A stretch of DNA of 64,000 bases from Candidatus Fluviicola riflensis (GCA_002243285.1 CP022585.1:1394669-1458668); one strand, 5' to 3'. Counted from the first letter of the stretch, positions 8,044-17,178 are shown. The notes: generated by a model from the sequence alone, not told the origin. A program made the numbers and translations.

Positions 8044-8921
8044 AATTGATCTTAGCTGATGCGGTAAACAAAACAAAATGGGACGAACTTGTTCGAACAA
8101 GTGGTGGTACCGTTTTTTCGCTTTCAACTTATTTGGACGCAACGGCTGACAATTGGGCTGTACTTTTCAACGACGATCTTTCGGGTGGAATAACGTGTCC
8201 ATTCGCTGTAAAAGCGGGCGTAAAAGTGTTGTATGCGCCGTTTTTTCACCGTTATATCGAATGGATAGGGGCAAACCGCCCTTCAGATGAACTATTACTT
8301 CAACAACTGCAGGAATTGTTTCCGGTAGCCGATGTAAATTGCAGAATGATTGACAGAGGATCTGAAAAAGTACATCAGGAACTGACTCAGGATCAATATA
8401 ATCCCAACCAGCAAGCAAAACGCATGCTCAAAAAGACAGGTGTTTTTCATATCTCGGAAGAATGGCTTCCTGAGCAATTAATGCAATTATTGGAAACGGA
8501 ATTGGTACCGCGAATTGCAGGAATTGATGCACATTCACTTTCCAAATTGCAACGGTTGGTGACCGATTTCGAACAAAAAGGAATGATTCAAATCAATCTT
8601 TGGAAGGAAAATGATTGGCAAGGTGGATTGTGGTTGCTTGTTTTTGAAAATCGTGCATTGTACCTCAAAGGAACTGTAACCGCCGATGCAAAAAAATCCG
8701 GAGGTATGTACCGATTGATGGAATATGCCATTCAACAAGCTTTTTCGACCAACAAATTGGTTGATTTCGGCGGTTCCAATGCTGAAGGAGTTCGTCGTTT
8801 TAACCTCAATTGGGGGGCAACAGACCGATCCTATCAACATCTTCAATGGAATAATGCACCTTTGTGGTGGAAAACAGTAAAATCTCTTCGCGATAAATGG
8901 AACAACAAGTCATTTTCATAA
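8040..8921 (+). CDS. FemAB/GNAT-like acyl- or aminoacyltransferase
   Basis: 293 residues, no signal peptide. The C-terminal half has the look of the FemAB/CelD-type GNAT fold: QINLWKENDWQGGLWLLVFENRALYLKGTV, followed by GGMYRLMEYAIQQAF and VDFGGSNAEGVRRFNLNWGA, where the last segment is the usual end of this domain. Related proteins add amino acids or acyl groups to peptidoglycan or polysaccharide precursors. It overlaps the upstream deacetylase by four bases and the downstream SDR gene by 25 bases. Family assignment is from motif pattern only. Confidence 0.65.
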   Translation: MKLILADAVNKTKWDELVRTSGGTVFSLSTYLDATADNWAVLFNDDLSGGITCPFAVKAGVKVLYAPFFHRYIEWIGANRPSDELLLQQLQELFPVADVNCRMIDRGSEKVHQELTQDQYNPNQQAKRMLKKTGVFHISEEWLPEQLMQLLETELVPRIAGIDAHSLSKLQRLVTDFEQKGMIQINLWKENDWQGGLWLLVFENRALYLKGTVTADAKKSGGMYRLMEYAIQQAFSTNKLVDFGGSNAEGVRRFNLNWGATDRSYQHLQWNNAPLWWKTVKSLRDKWNNKSFS

Positions 8922-9607
8922 CCGGAGCTACGGGCGGTTTGGGTTCGGCAATGGTGAAGCATTTCGAAACAAAAAATGTGCGTTTGGCTTTGCATGCCTA
9001 TCAAAACGAAACTTTTGCCGTAAGTTGTGAGCACGAATGGTTCCAGGCAGATTTACGTGATCAACAAGCTATTCCCCAATTGGTGAATGATATTTTGAAA
9101 CGCTTCGGAAGAATTGATGTGCTGATCAACAATGCCGGGATTTCCCGAAACGGATTGTCCTGGAAACTGGCCGATGAAGATTGGAATGATGTATTGGCTA
9201 TCAACCTTACAGCTCCTTTTCTGTTGACAAAAGCTGTATTGCCAGGCATGCGAATACAGCAATTCGGGCGAATTATTTCTATTTCTTCAGTCGTAGCGCA
9301 AACCGGAGTAGCAGGAACGGCAGCGTATGCAGCCAGTAAAGCAGGATTACTTGGATTGACTAAAACTGTTGCCAAAGAAACTGCCACAAGTGGAATTACG
9401 GCAAATGCGCTCGCATTGGGCTATTTCGACACCGGAATGATCACCGAAGTTTCACCAGAACTGCAGGAACAAATTCGCCTGCAAATCCCCAAACAACGAC
9501 TGGGATCAGTAGAGACCATTTTGACAACTATTGACTGGTTATTGCTGCCGGCTTCCGATTATGTAACCGGACAAACGATTTCACTCAACGGAGGCTTGCA
9601 CAGCTAA
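8897..9607 (+). CDS. Short-chain dehydrogenase/reductase, FabG-like
   Basis: 236 residues of classical SDR type. The NAD(P)-binding motif TGATGGLG is at 9-16, NNAG at 78-81, Ser at 129-131, and the catalytic pair Tyr144/Lys148 in YAASK. It ends with GQTISLNGGLHS like 3-oxoacyl-ACP reductases. The sequence fits a ketoreductase but its place in a run with a sugar deacetylase and a FemAB-like protein suggests a specialised substrate rather than fatty acid synthesis (inference). It starts inside the preceding gene (25-base overlap). Confidence 0.85.
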   Translation: MEQQVIFITGATGGLGSAMVKHFETKNVRLALHAYQNETFAVSCEHEWFQADLRDQQAIPQLVNDILKRFGRIDVLINNAGISRNGLSWKLADEDWNDVLAINLTAPFLLTKAVLPGMRIQQFGRIISISSVVAQTGVAGTAAYAASKAGLLGLTKTVAKETATSGITANALALGYFDTGMITEVSPELQEQIRLQIPKQRLGSVETILTTIDWLLLPASDYVTGQTISLNGGLHS

Positions 9608-9655
9608 GATGTGCAAAGAGGATTCCTGCAAATTCACTTCCGCTTAAGGTGGATA

Positions 9656-9791
9656 CCCACCTAACGGACGCGTGTTATCTTGATAATCATTTTATGATCA
9701 TCTTGAATATAAATAAGCGAGTGTCTGCCTGAGGGGAAGCAGAAAATTTGTGCATTTGTGGAAAAAAAATAACGTGTCGGCTAGCTGACAC
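9656..9791. repeat. Intergenic hairpin repeat family B, degenerate copy 1
   Basis: Contains cacctaacggacgcg near 9658 and a later gcgagtg, then tgtgcatttgtggaa and the palindrome gtgtcggctagctgacac (9774-9791). The same parts in the same order occur at 54771-54924, and in 57118-57290 with the palindrome first. Confidence 0.55.
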
Positions 9792-9818
9792 GCATGGTCA
9801 ATTATTGGTAGATTCCGT

Positions 9819-9826
9819 TATTTTTG
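9819..9826 (+). promoter_or_regulatory. Promoter -7 element, four bases before the FlaA1-type gene
   Basis: TATTTTTG followed by taag and ATG at 9831. Confidence 0.45.
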
Positions 9827-9830
9827 TAAG

Positions 9831-11717
9831 ATGTTCCCAAAAACCAATACACCGCGTTGGATTATCATACTGCTCGACCTCGGTTTGTCGGCTGTTTCGC
9901 TGTTTATTGCCTATGTTATCCGCTTCGACCTGAAAGCCGATAAACAATTGTGGGTCACTGAATGGGAAATTCTGTCAAAATCGATTCTCGTATTTTTTGT
10001 GGTGCGTTTTACCACATTTTACTTCCTGAAGATTCACAAAGGTATTGTTCGCCATACGTCAACAGTTGATTTCAGAAGACTTTTTGTCGCTGTATCGATT
10101 AGTTCAGCTGTATTTTTAGTTTTAGGATTTCTGCGCTATTACTTCTACGACGGTTATTTCCTGTTTCCGTCGTCGGTATTGATCATGGAATACCTGATTT
10201 GCTTTTTCCTGATGACTGTAGCACGTTTTGCAGTGAAACTCTGGTATTTGGAATCGGTAAAAAATAAAGAGGAACATGTTCGCATATTACTCTATGGTGC
10301 AGGTATTTCCGGTTTGATCGCTAAACGAACAATTGAACGTGATATTCGACTCAATTACAAGATTATCGGCTTTATCGACGATAATAAAAAGATAGTTGGT
10401 ACACGTTTGGAAGGCATTCCGGTGCATCATACTTCTTCGCTGGAAAAATTGCTGAAAGAAGAGAAAATCACACAGGTTATCATCGCTATTCAGGATCCGG
10501 AAGAAGAAAACCGGGGGAATGTAGTAAGAGCTTGTTTGGAGGCTGGTGTTGAGATTCGTAAGGTACCGAGTGTCAAAAGCTGGATCAATGGAGAATTCTC
10601 GACCAAACAAATCAGCAAAGTTCGGATTGAAGATCTGCTAGGAAGAAAACCGATTGTGCTGAATCAGCATAAACTGGCAATCGAATTGGCTGGTAAAGTA
10701 GTATTAGTCACAGGTGCTGCAGGCTCGATTGGAGGTGGCCTGGTGCGTCAGATTGCCGAATACAAACCGAAGCTGTTAGTTCTTTTAGACCAGGCAGAAT
10801 CGCCGCTCTATGAATTACAGTTCGAAATGCGCCAGTTGTTTCCCAATTGCCCGATTGAAGTGGTGATAGGTGATATTCGCAACCAGGAACGCATGGAAAA
10901 ATTGTTTGAAGCGTTCCGGCCTTCCTGGGTTTTCCATGCAGCGGCTTACAAACATGTTCCAATGATGGAAGATAATCCGTCGGAAGCTGTACTCACAAAT
11001 GTAAAAGGAACGAAGCATTTAGTCGATTTAGCTCAGCAATATGAGGTGTTTAAGTTTGTTATGATTTCAACTGATAAAGCAGTTAATCCAACGAACGTTA
11101 TGGGTGCTTCCAAACGGATTGCAGAGATCATCGCCCAATATTCCAATCAAAACGGAAAAACACAATTCATTACTACGCGTTTCGGAAATGTGTTGGGTTC
11201 CAATGGTTCTGTGATTCCACTATTTAAGCGCCAGATAGAGCAGGGTGGACCGATAACTGTAACCGATGAGCGCGTTACGCGTTTCTTTATGACCATTCCG
11301 GAGGCTTGTCAGCTGGTATTGGAAGCAGGAGTAATGGGAAATGGTGGCGAAATCTTTGTGTTTGATATGGGTGAATCGGTGAAAATAATTGATCTGGCGA
11401 AAAACATGATTCGTTTGAGTGGTTTGGAATTGGGCAAAGACATCGAAATTCAATTCACTGGACTTCGCCCGGGAGAAAAATTGTACGAAGAATTGCTCAA
11501 TGCTGCTGAAAATGCACTTCCAACACATCATCCAAAGATTTTGAAAGCCAAAGTGCGTGAAAGTGATGTGGACCAAATAACGCAGATCGAAGCACTCATT
11601 CAGGCCGTTTCAGCAACACCAAATATGGAAGTAGTGCAAGCGATGAAGCACATTGTTCCCGAATTTATATCCAACAACTCCGAATTTTCAGTACTCGATA
11701 ACAATAACCCGAAATGA
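9831..11717 (+). CDS. Nucleotide-sugar 4,6-dehydratase, membrane-bound FlaA1/WbpM/CapD type
   Basis: 628 residues. Four hydrophobic segments fill the first ~125 residues, followed by a CoA-binding-like Rossmann domain (LLYGAGISGLIAKR) and a second, catalytic Rossmann domain starting near residue 290 with GAAGSIGGGL. The active-site region STDKAVNPTNVMGASKR at about 412 is typical of UDP-GlcNAc 4,6-dehydratases of the long, inverting/retaining family used for O-antigen, capsule or protein glycan sugars. The 3' end overlaps a thioesterase gene by four bases. The class is secure; the sugar product is inferred from family knowledge. Confidence 0.93.
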   Translation: MFPKTNTPRWIIILLDLGLSAVSLFIAYVIRFDLKADKQLWVTEWEILSKSILVFFVVRFTTFYFLKIHKGIVRHTSTVDFRRLFVAVSISSAVFLVLGFLRYYFYDGYFLFPSSVLIMEYLICFFLMTVARFAVKLWYLESVKNKEEHVRILLYGAGISGLIAKRTIERDIRLNYKIIGFIDDNKKIVGTRLEGIPVHHTSSLEKLLKEEKITQVIIAIQDPEEENRGNVVRACLEAGVEIRKVPSVKSWINGEFSTKQISKVRIEDLLGRKPIVLNQHKLAIELAGKVVLVTGAAGSIGGGLVRQIAEYKPKLLVLLDQAESPLYELQFEMRQLFPNCPIEVVIGDIRNQERMEKLFEAFRPSWVFHAAAYKHVPMMEDNPSEAVLTNVKGTKHLVDLAQQYEVFKFVMISTDKAVNPTNVMGASKRIAEIIAQYSNQNGKTQFITTRFGNVLGSNGSVIPLFKRQIEQGGPITVTDERVTRFFMTIPEACQLVLEAGVMGNGGEIFVFDMGESVKIIDLAKNMIRLSGLELGKDIEIQFTGLRPGEKLYEELLNAAENALPTHHPKILKAKVRESDVDQITQIEALIQAVSATPNMEVVQAMKHIVPEFISNNSEFSVLDNNNPK

Positions 11718-12121
11718 TAGAACCGTTAAAACTCAAAGTGCGTTTTTCCGACTGCGATATGATGCAGCATGTCAATAATGCCGTTTATCTCAATTATTTT
11801 GAAGAAGCACGAATCCATTATTTCCGACAGATACTTGGAATAGACTGGGATTGGAAACGCGAAGGAATTTTGCTGCGTAAAAATGAATTGGAATATTTGA
11901 AGCCTGTTTTTCTGCACGATCCGGTAGAAATTACGGTGTTTTTGAAACATCTTGGCGAAAAGAGTTTTACCTTAACATACGAAGTACGGGTTAATCAGGA
12001 TTTGAGAACAACCGGAACATCCGTGCTGGTTTGTTTTGACAGCAGTGTGATGCGTTCCATTCCCATCCCTGCAAAAATGCGCGAAGGACTCAATCGCATT
12101 CCGCTTTTGCTGGAACAATAA
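11714..12121 (+). CDS. Acyl-CoA thioesterase, 4HBT (YbgC/FadM-like)
   Basis: 135 residues, a single hot-dog domain. The segment VRFSDCDMMQHVNNAVYLNYFEEAR holds the catalytic Asp and the HVNN motif of the 4-hydroxybenzoyl-CoA thioesterase family. It hydrolyses acyl-CoA thioesters; the chain length is not deducible. Its ATG overlaps the stop of the dehydratase gene (ATGA), so translation is coupled although the two activities are not obviously related. A short hairpin follows the stop. Confidence 0.9.
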   Translation: MIEPLKLKVRFSDCDMMQHVNNAVYLNYFEEARIHYFRQILGIDWDWKREGILLRKNELEYLKPVFLHDPVEITVFLKHLGEKSFTLTYEVRVNQDLRTTGTSVLVCFDSSVMRSIPIPAKMREGLNRIPLLLEQ

Positions 12122-12127
12122 TTGCTC

Positions 12128-12150
12128 AGAGCTAAACAGCTCTTTAATTA
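12128..12150 (+). terminator. Weak hairpin after the thioesterase gene
   Basis: Arms agagct and agctct (6 bp) with an aaac loop, followed by ttaattaaaa. It could be a weak terminator or a 5' leader hairpin of the next gene, whose ATG is at 12155. Confidence 0.35.
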
Positions 12151-12154
12151 AAAA

Positions 12155-13549
12155 ATGACGTTTATGAAATGGTTTACATTCTTATTGCTTTTTGTTGCAG
12201 CCAAATCCTTTGCTCAGCCCGGCGGAATTCCGGTTATCAAAAAAGACAGCTGCTACAAAATTGCTGATGCGCGTAAAGGAAAACGTTTCACCGAATGGGA
12301 TTGCGGTAAATTAGCCGGTGTGGTTGATTGCAACGAAAAACTGGAGCTGGACGAAGCTTCCAATACGGTGATCACCGTTTCAGCGAAAAAACCGTTTTCA
12401 GGCCAATGCGAAACCTGCCACATGAACGGAATCCTTGAGCGCCGTGTAACATTTGTAGGTGGAAAACAAAATGGTACTGATACAACGTATTATGCGTCAG
12501 GTTGCCCGATGGTGATTCGCACGCACGTTCAAGGTGTTGAAAACGGGCACTGGACCTATTTCTACGATTCACTGGGAACCGTTGCATGGGAAATGAACTA
12601 TTCCGTGGGACAAAAACACGGCCCACAGATTTTCTATTCCCGTAAACCGAAAGCTTCTTCGGGAGATACCACGAAGTATGAAAACTACATCAACGGCATA
12701 CTGCAAGGCCCTAAAGTGACTTACAACAAGGAGGGAAAGCGTACCAAACAAAGTAATTACGTCAATGGATTACTGGAAGGAGCGTTTTTGGTATACAACA
12801 ACGAGGGAAAGATTATCGAAGAAATTAACTACAAAGAAGGAAAACGTGACGGAATTAGCAAGTATTATTACGATGACGGCGTCTTGTTACGTACCGAAAG
12901 CTGGTCCATGGATACGAAAAACGGCGAGTTCAAGACGTTTTATTACAATGGAACCATTCAAACCCTGGAAAACTACAAGAAATCTTCAGGTAAGCCCGAA
13001 GATCGAATGGATGTGGATATTTACGAAGTTCCGACCAAACAGCAAGCCGAAATAGTTTACGAAATGCTCGGCAAGCGAATGAAAGAAGAAAAGATTCGTG
13101 AGCAGGTAGGTGAGGGATTAAATGTCACAAAGAGCCAGGCTGTTGATCCGGCGCAAACGCCTGTTATTAAAGGAGAAAAGCTTGCCCGTGGATTAAACAA
13201 ACCATACGAAAAAGATAAAAAATATTACGTTGTACTGGTTCACCAGGTCATTTCCATCCCTCAGAAAGAAGTAAAAGAAGGCTGGTTTGAAGAATATTTC
13301 CCTGATCAGAAGAAAAAGCGCCGTGCGTTGTACAAAAAGGATGTACTAATCGAAGAATACGTTTGGGATGAATCGGGCCGTTTGGTGAAATCAATGGGTG
13401 GCAACGAAGGTGGTGGAGCTGAGGATGATGCCGTTCCGACCGGAGGAAAAAAGAAAAAAGAGAAGAAGCCGAAAGTTAAAAAGCCGAAGAAACCGAAAAA
13501 AGGAGAGGAACCGAAGCCGGAGGGTACTGAACCACCAAAAGAAGATTGA
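12155..13549 (+). CDS. MORN-repeat (YwqK-type) secreted protein with Lys/Pro-rich tail
   Basis: 464 residues with an N-terminal signal peptide (MKWFTFLLLFVAAKSFAQ; an in-frame ATG at 12164 is the alternative start). The middle has at least six MORN-like units such as NGHWTYFYDSLG, NGILQGPKVTYNKEGK and EGKRDGISKYYYDDG. An early CxxC (ETCxxN region near residue 88) may form a disulfide. The last ~35 residues are almost only Lys, Pro and Glu, an unusual basic tail, and there is no T9SS sorting domain. Function is unknown; MORN proteins often bind membranes or act as scaffolds. Confidence 0.8.
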   Translation: MTFMKWFTFLLLFVAAKSFAQPGGIPVIKKDSCYKIADARKGKRFTEWDCGKLAGVVDCNEKLELDEASNTVITVSAKKPFSGQCETCHMNGILERRVTFVGGKQNGTDTTYYASGCPMVIRTHVQGVENGHWTYFYDSLGTVAWEMNYSVGQKHGPQIFYSRKPKASSGDTTKYENYINGILQGPKVTYNKEGKRTKQSNYVNGLLEGAFLVYNNEGKIIEEINYKEGKRDGISKYYYDDGVLLRTESWSMDTKNGEFKTFYYNGTIQTLENYKKSSGKPEDRMDVDIYEVPTKQQAEIVYEMLGKRMKEEKIREQVGEGLNVTKSQAVDPAQTPVIKGEKLARGLNKPYEKDKKYYVVLVHQVISIPQKEVKEGWFEEYFPDQKKKRRALYKKDVLIEEYVWDESGRLVKSMGGNEGGGAEDDAVPTGGKKKKEKKPKVKKPKKPKKGEEPKPEGTEPPKED

Positions 13550-13551
13550 TC

Positions 13552-13746
13552 ATGAACTCTTTCGTGAGAAAAGTGGTGATTGTATTGGTTGCTGTAAGTT
13601 TGGTAACAACTGTTTTTATTTTTTGGTTACGCTTTCAACGACCGGATGAAACGTTTGAGTTTATACTTCATTCGGCCATTTATGTAGTACTTTGTTGTTT
13701 AGCTTCCATGTTGGGGTTGGAGTATTTTAATAAAAAATCCCGATAA
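13552..13746 (+). CDS. Small two-helix membrane protein
   Basis: 64 residues from the ATG two bases after the preceding stop (an upstream in-frame TTG at 13546 overlaps that stop and is less likely). Two hydrophobic segments, VVIVLVAVSLVTTVFIFWL and AIYVVLCCLASMLGLEYF, are joined by a short polar loop, and it ends with basic residues. The tight spacing suggests co-expression with the MORN protein. No family recognised. Confidence 0.6.
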   Translation: MNSFVRKVVIVLVAVSLVTTVFIFWLRFQRPDETFEFILHSAIYVVLCCLASMLGLEYFNKKSR

Positions 13747-13959
13747 CACACCGCTTGAAAAACGGGTGTCTGTTCTTACCCTTTGCGAACTTTACGCTTG
13801 CGCTGATTGAGTGTCGCCAATAGCTTTTACGATGGCATAAGTTTTAGTGCAAGCGTTGCGTTAGAATATTGCGTAGTTTTTCCTATTGTAATCTATTTGG
13901 CCTATGCGAATCTATGTGGCTAAAAATACAACCAATTAGTATGGTTCATTCCGCCTGAG

Positions 13960-14097
13960 TTACTTCAAAAAACGGTAATGCGATTTCACCGCTTCACCAA
14001 TCCCCGAAAATTCCATATCATGAACAAGCTTCACCCGCTCTGTAAGCGTTGTGTAGAATCGCTGGTCGTCCGATTTATACAGTGGAAGATCTTGCAT
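13960..14097 (-). CDS. Possible small protein, 45 residues, or gene remnant
   Basis: Minus-strand frame from ATG 14097 to TAA at 13960. The translation begins MQDLPLYKSDDQRFYTTL and has a protein-like composition (mixed charged and aromatic residues, no low complexity), ending in HYRFLK. An imperfect promoter element, TATACTTG, sits 19 bases upstream on the same strand (14117-14124). I do not recognise it. It may be a genuine small protein or the end of a lost gene. Confidence 0.4.
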   Translation of the reverse strand: MQDLPLYKSDDQRFYTTLTERVKLVHDMEFSGIGEAVKSHYRFLK

Positions 14098-14285
14098 GTG
14101 TCTTTAAATGGTAGTACAAGTATAGTTAATTCATCGATTAGCCCCCAATTTCTCCACAGTTCACCGATCAAAAGAGACAAACAGATGTGTCAGATGATCG
14201 CATTTTCAGCTTAACCATTCGTCCCACATCCTTGCAAGATGTACCATTCGCCGATTTTTGTTATCCCGAATTGGAATCTTACCTC

Positions 14286-14293
14286 TACATTTG
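14286..14293 (+). promoter_or_regulatory. Promoter -7 element for the TonB receptor gene
   Basis: TACATTTG matches TAnnTTTG, 19 bases before the ATG at 14313. Confidence 0.45.
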
Positions 14294-14312
14294 TACGGTA
14301 AAAAACAAACCA

Positions 14313-16493
14313 ATGACAAAACAGTTTACCAAAACCCTATTTTCTATTTTTTCATTCCTGTTCTTCGTATCAGTTTCAATGACAACATTCGCACAAACCA
14401 CGATTAAAGGCGAAGTGAAAAACCAAAAAGGCGAGCCGGTTAGTTATGCCAGCGTTTCTATTCAAAATACAATAGATGGCACCACTACAGGTGTTGATGG
14501 TAAATTCAGTTTTACAACTAACCTGAAAGGTGCGCAAACGCTTGTAGTGAATCTGGTTGGATATAACAAAGCAACGCAGTCAATTACGTTAACCGATTCG
14601 ATTTACACTGTTGCCATTCAACTACAGGCATCAGCCAAACAGTTGGAAGAAGTTACAATTACCGCCGGTACAATCGAAGCGAATAATGATCGTTCGGTGG
14701 CGGTATTAAAACCATTGGATATTGTGACAACTGCAGGCGCGCAAGCTGATGTGATCGGTGCAATCCAAACGTTGCCGGGAGTCCAACGCAACGGTGGTGA
14801 TCAGACCGGACTCATGGTGCGTGGCGGCGATGTGAACGAAAGTAGCGTGATCGTTGACGGTACAATTACGCAAAATGCGTTCAATAGTTCAGTACCGGGA
14901 GTCGCGCAACGCAGCCGGTTAAACCCTTTCGCATTTAAAGGAACAGCTTTTAGCAGTGGCGGTTATACGGTTCGTTACGGACAGGCACTTTCTGCCATAC
15001 TCGATTTACAAACAACCGATTTACCCGAAAAAAACAACATGAACATTGGCGCACATTTTGCAGGCGCCTACATCTCAGGTTCAAAGTTAATGGGGAAAAA
15101 TGCTGTGGAATACGCTGCCAATTACACCAATATCGCACCGTATCTGGCTGTTGCCAATACCAATGTGGATTTCTACGAAGTACCACAGGGTGGAGGTATT
15201 TCTACGCGTTTTGTTTCCCGGACCGAGAATAGCGGCATTTTTAAGATGAATTTGACGCATAGTTTCAACAAGTCGGGAATTACGATTCCGGATCCGTCAG
15301 CGGCAGGCGCAACCTTTAATTTTGGGATTCAGAACGAAAACACATTGCTCACCACATCTTACAAATACTTCATCAATGAACATGTGAAGCTGTTTTCAGC
15401 CTTTTCGTTCAGTAACAATACCGATGAAATTTCATGGGGAGCATCACCCGTATACCGAAACGACGGCCGTTTGCAAGGCAGGGTGGAATTGTGGTTCGAA
15501 ACCAAAGAACGAAAATTCAATCTTCTTGTTGGTTCAGACGTTCAGCGATTTGATTACACTCAGCGTTTTGATACATTGATCGGACAATTCGACGAATTGC
15601 TGAGCGCAGGTTACGTGGAAGCAGAATGGAAACCGATCCTATGGTTTGCGATCAAACCGGGAGTACGGGGCGAATATTCACAGTTGTTGGGGAAAGGAAA
15701 TATCGTTCCGAGAGCAGCATTTGCCTTCAGAACAGGTGAAGCAAGTCAGATTTCCGCTGCAACCGGAATGTTTTACCAAACGGCGCCAATCAATTACCTG
15801 ATGCAGGGTTATCGTCCCGATTTTCAGCAATCGATTCATTACATGCTCAATTATCAATGGATGAAAAAAGACCGTACGTTGCGTGTGGAAGCCTACTACA
15901 AAAGCTACGATCAGCTGGTACGTGAAAACGGAACGGCTTATACGCCGAATCAATACCGTTTCGATTTGGGAATGGTCGATAATTCTGGATCGGGCTATGC
16001 GCAGGGAATCGATTTCTTCTGGCGTGATCGTAAGTCGATCAAAAACTTCGACTATTGGATTTCTTACAGCTACGTTGATACCAAACGTTTGTACCAAAAT
16101 TACATCGACAAAGTAACACCTGATTACGTTTCAGACCACAACCTGAATGTGATTGCCAAATACTTTATCATGAAATGGCAAACCAATATTTCTGCCACAT
16201 ACAGCTACGCAAGCGGACGTCCGTACTACAATCCGAATGCGACAGGATTTTTGTCTGAAAAATCACCTGATTTTCACAATTTTTCAGTTACTTTCAGTTA
16301 TTTAACTACTATTCGTAAAATGTTTACGGTCTTTTACCTGAGCTTAGACAATGTAACCAATCAGAAAAACGTATTGGGGTATCGTTACAGCGCCGACGGA
16401 ACGCAGCGTTTTGAGATTATTCCACCGATGTACCGTTCCATTTTCCTGGGCGTGAACTTCTCGCTGACAGAATTTAATAAAGATGAATTATAA
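14313..16493 (+). CDS. TonB-dependent outer-membrane receptor with carboxypeptidase-like N-domain
   Basis: 726 residues. A signal peptide (MTKQFTKTLFSIFSFLF...FAQ) is followed by a carboxypeptidase-regulatory-like domain (TTIKGEVKNQKGEPVSYASV, TGVDGKFSF), then a plug domain with GDQTGLMVRGGDVNESSVIVDG and a beta-barrel to the C-terminal Phe-rich end. Such receptors import ligands across the outer membrane using TonB. It is rather short for a receptor and no substrate is indicated. The start at 14313 was chosen for the signal peptide and the promoter just upstream; an upstream in-frame start would add a non-signal tail. A small secreted protein follows 17 bases later. Confidence 0.9.
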   Translation: MTKQFTKTLFSIFSFLFFVSVSMTTFAQTTIKGEVKNQKGEPVSYASVSIQNTIDGTTTGVDGKFSFTTNLKGAQTLVVNLVGYNKATQSITLTDSIYTVAIQLQASAKQLEEVTITAGTIEANNDRSVAVLKPLDIVTTAGAQADVIGAIQTLPGVQRNGGDQTGLMVRGGDVNESSVIVDGTITQNAFNSSVPGVAQRSRLNPFAFKGTAFSSGGYTVRYGQALSAILDLQTTDLPEKNNMNIGAHFAGAYISGSKLMGKNAVEYAANYTNIAPYLAVANTNVDFYEVPQGGGISTRFVSRTENSGIFKMNLTHSFNKSGITIPDPSAAGATFNFGIQNENTLLTTSYKYFINEHVKLFSAFSFSNNTDEISWGASPVYRNDGRLQGRVELWFETKERKFNLLVGSDVQRFDYTQRFDTLIGQFDELLSAGYVEAEWKPILWFAIKPGVRGEYSQLLGKGNIVPRAAFAFRTGEASQISAATGMFYQTAPINYLMQGYRPDFQQSIHYMLNYQWMKKDRTLRVEAYYKSYDQLVRENGTAYTPNQYRFDLGMVDNSGSGYAQGIDFFWRDRKSIKNFDYWISYSYVDTKRLYQNYIDKVTPDYVSDHNLNVIAKYFIMKWQTNISATYSYASGRPYYNPNATGFLSEKSPDFHNFSVTFSYLTTIRKMFTVFYLSLDNVTNQKNVLGYRYSADGTQRFEIIPPMYRSIFLGVNFSLTEFNKDEL

Positions 16494-16510
16494 TAACCAA
16501 TAATAAACCG

Positions 16511-17158
16511 ATGAAAACAATTATTACATCATTTGCTTTACTTGTACTCACTGTTACCACGGTACGTGCACAAGAACCAACCATGGAAGATAACCTCAAG
16601 GAAGCGTATGCGATCATGGATACGGCCAAAGGAATACCTTCGCTAATGACGGCTTCCGCTAAATTTGATTTGATTGCTACCAAATACCAGGACCAATGGG
16701 TGGCGCAGTATTACGGAGCTTATACAAAAGCGATTATCTCGTATTTTGAACCGGATATTGCAAAGAAAGACCTGTTTGTTGACGAAGCCGATGCGTACCT
16801 GGATAAAATTGTGGTGCTTGGAACCGAAAACGATCACGTATTCGTGTTAAAGGCCTTGGTAGCAAACGCACGTATGGCGGTCGATGGCGAACATCGCTGG
16901 CAGGAATACGGACCTATTTTCGAGGAAAACCTGAAGAAAGCGAAAGAACTCAACGAAAACAACCCGCATATCTATTACCTGAAAGCGGTTTCTGTATTCT
17001 ACACTCCGAAAATGTTTGGTGGTGGTGCCAAAAAAGCAAAACCGTATTTTGAAAAAGCAAAAGAAAAATACGCGTTGATGACCGAGCGTACTGTTATGGT
17101 GCCGTATTGGGGTGAACCTCAGAATGAAGACTACCTGAAACAAGTGAACGCGGATTAA
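16511..17158 (+). CDS. Secreted helical (TPR-like) protein paired with the TonB receptor
   Basis: 215 residues with a signal peptide (MKTIITSFALLVLTVTTVRAQ). The rest is rich in Ala, Lys, Glu and Tyr with spaced helices (for example KELNENNPHIYYLKAVSVFY and AKPYFEKAKEKYAL), resembling a few degenerate TPR units. It begins 17 bases after the TonB receptor stop, so it is probably expressed with it as a periplasmic partner. That role is inference from position. Confidence 0.75.
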   Translation: MKTIITSFALLVLTVTTVRAQEPTMEDNLKEAYAIMDTAKGIPSLMTASAKFDLIATKYQDQWVAQYYGAYTKAIISYFEPDIAKKDLFVDEADAYLDKIVVLGTENDHVFVLKALVANARMAVDGEHRWQEYGPIFEENLKKAKELNENNPHIYYLKAVSVFYTPKMFGGGAKKAKPYFEKAKEKYALMTERTVMVPYWGEPQNEDYLKQVNAD

Positions 17159-17178
17159 CATTAAGTCAGCGAAGTTTT

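Larger units (their letters stand above)
13747..14312. other. Long intergenic region with degenerate repeats and one small ORF
   Basis: 566 bases between the small membrane protein and the TonB receptor. It contains an inverted repeat (acgcttgc at 13794-13801, gcaagcgt at 13849-13856), a degenerate ctatgtgg-type repeat near 13880-13915, and a possible 45-residue gene on the minus strand (listed separately). The rest shows no feature I can name. The open frame running back from the TonB gene to 14187 was not used. Confidence 0.5.

Noticed and set aside
9657..9662. Hairpin aggtgg/ccacct after the SDR gene as a terminator
   Set aside because: No T-run follows and the stem is short; it is part of the repeat B region.
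14187..14312. N-terminal extension of the TonB receptor frame
   Set aside because: It removes the signal peptide from the N-terminus and overlaps the promoter element at 14286.
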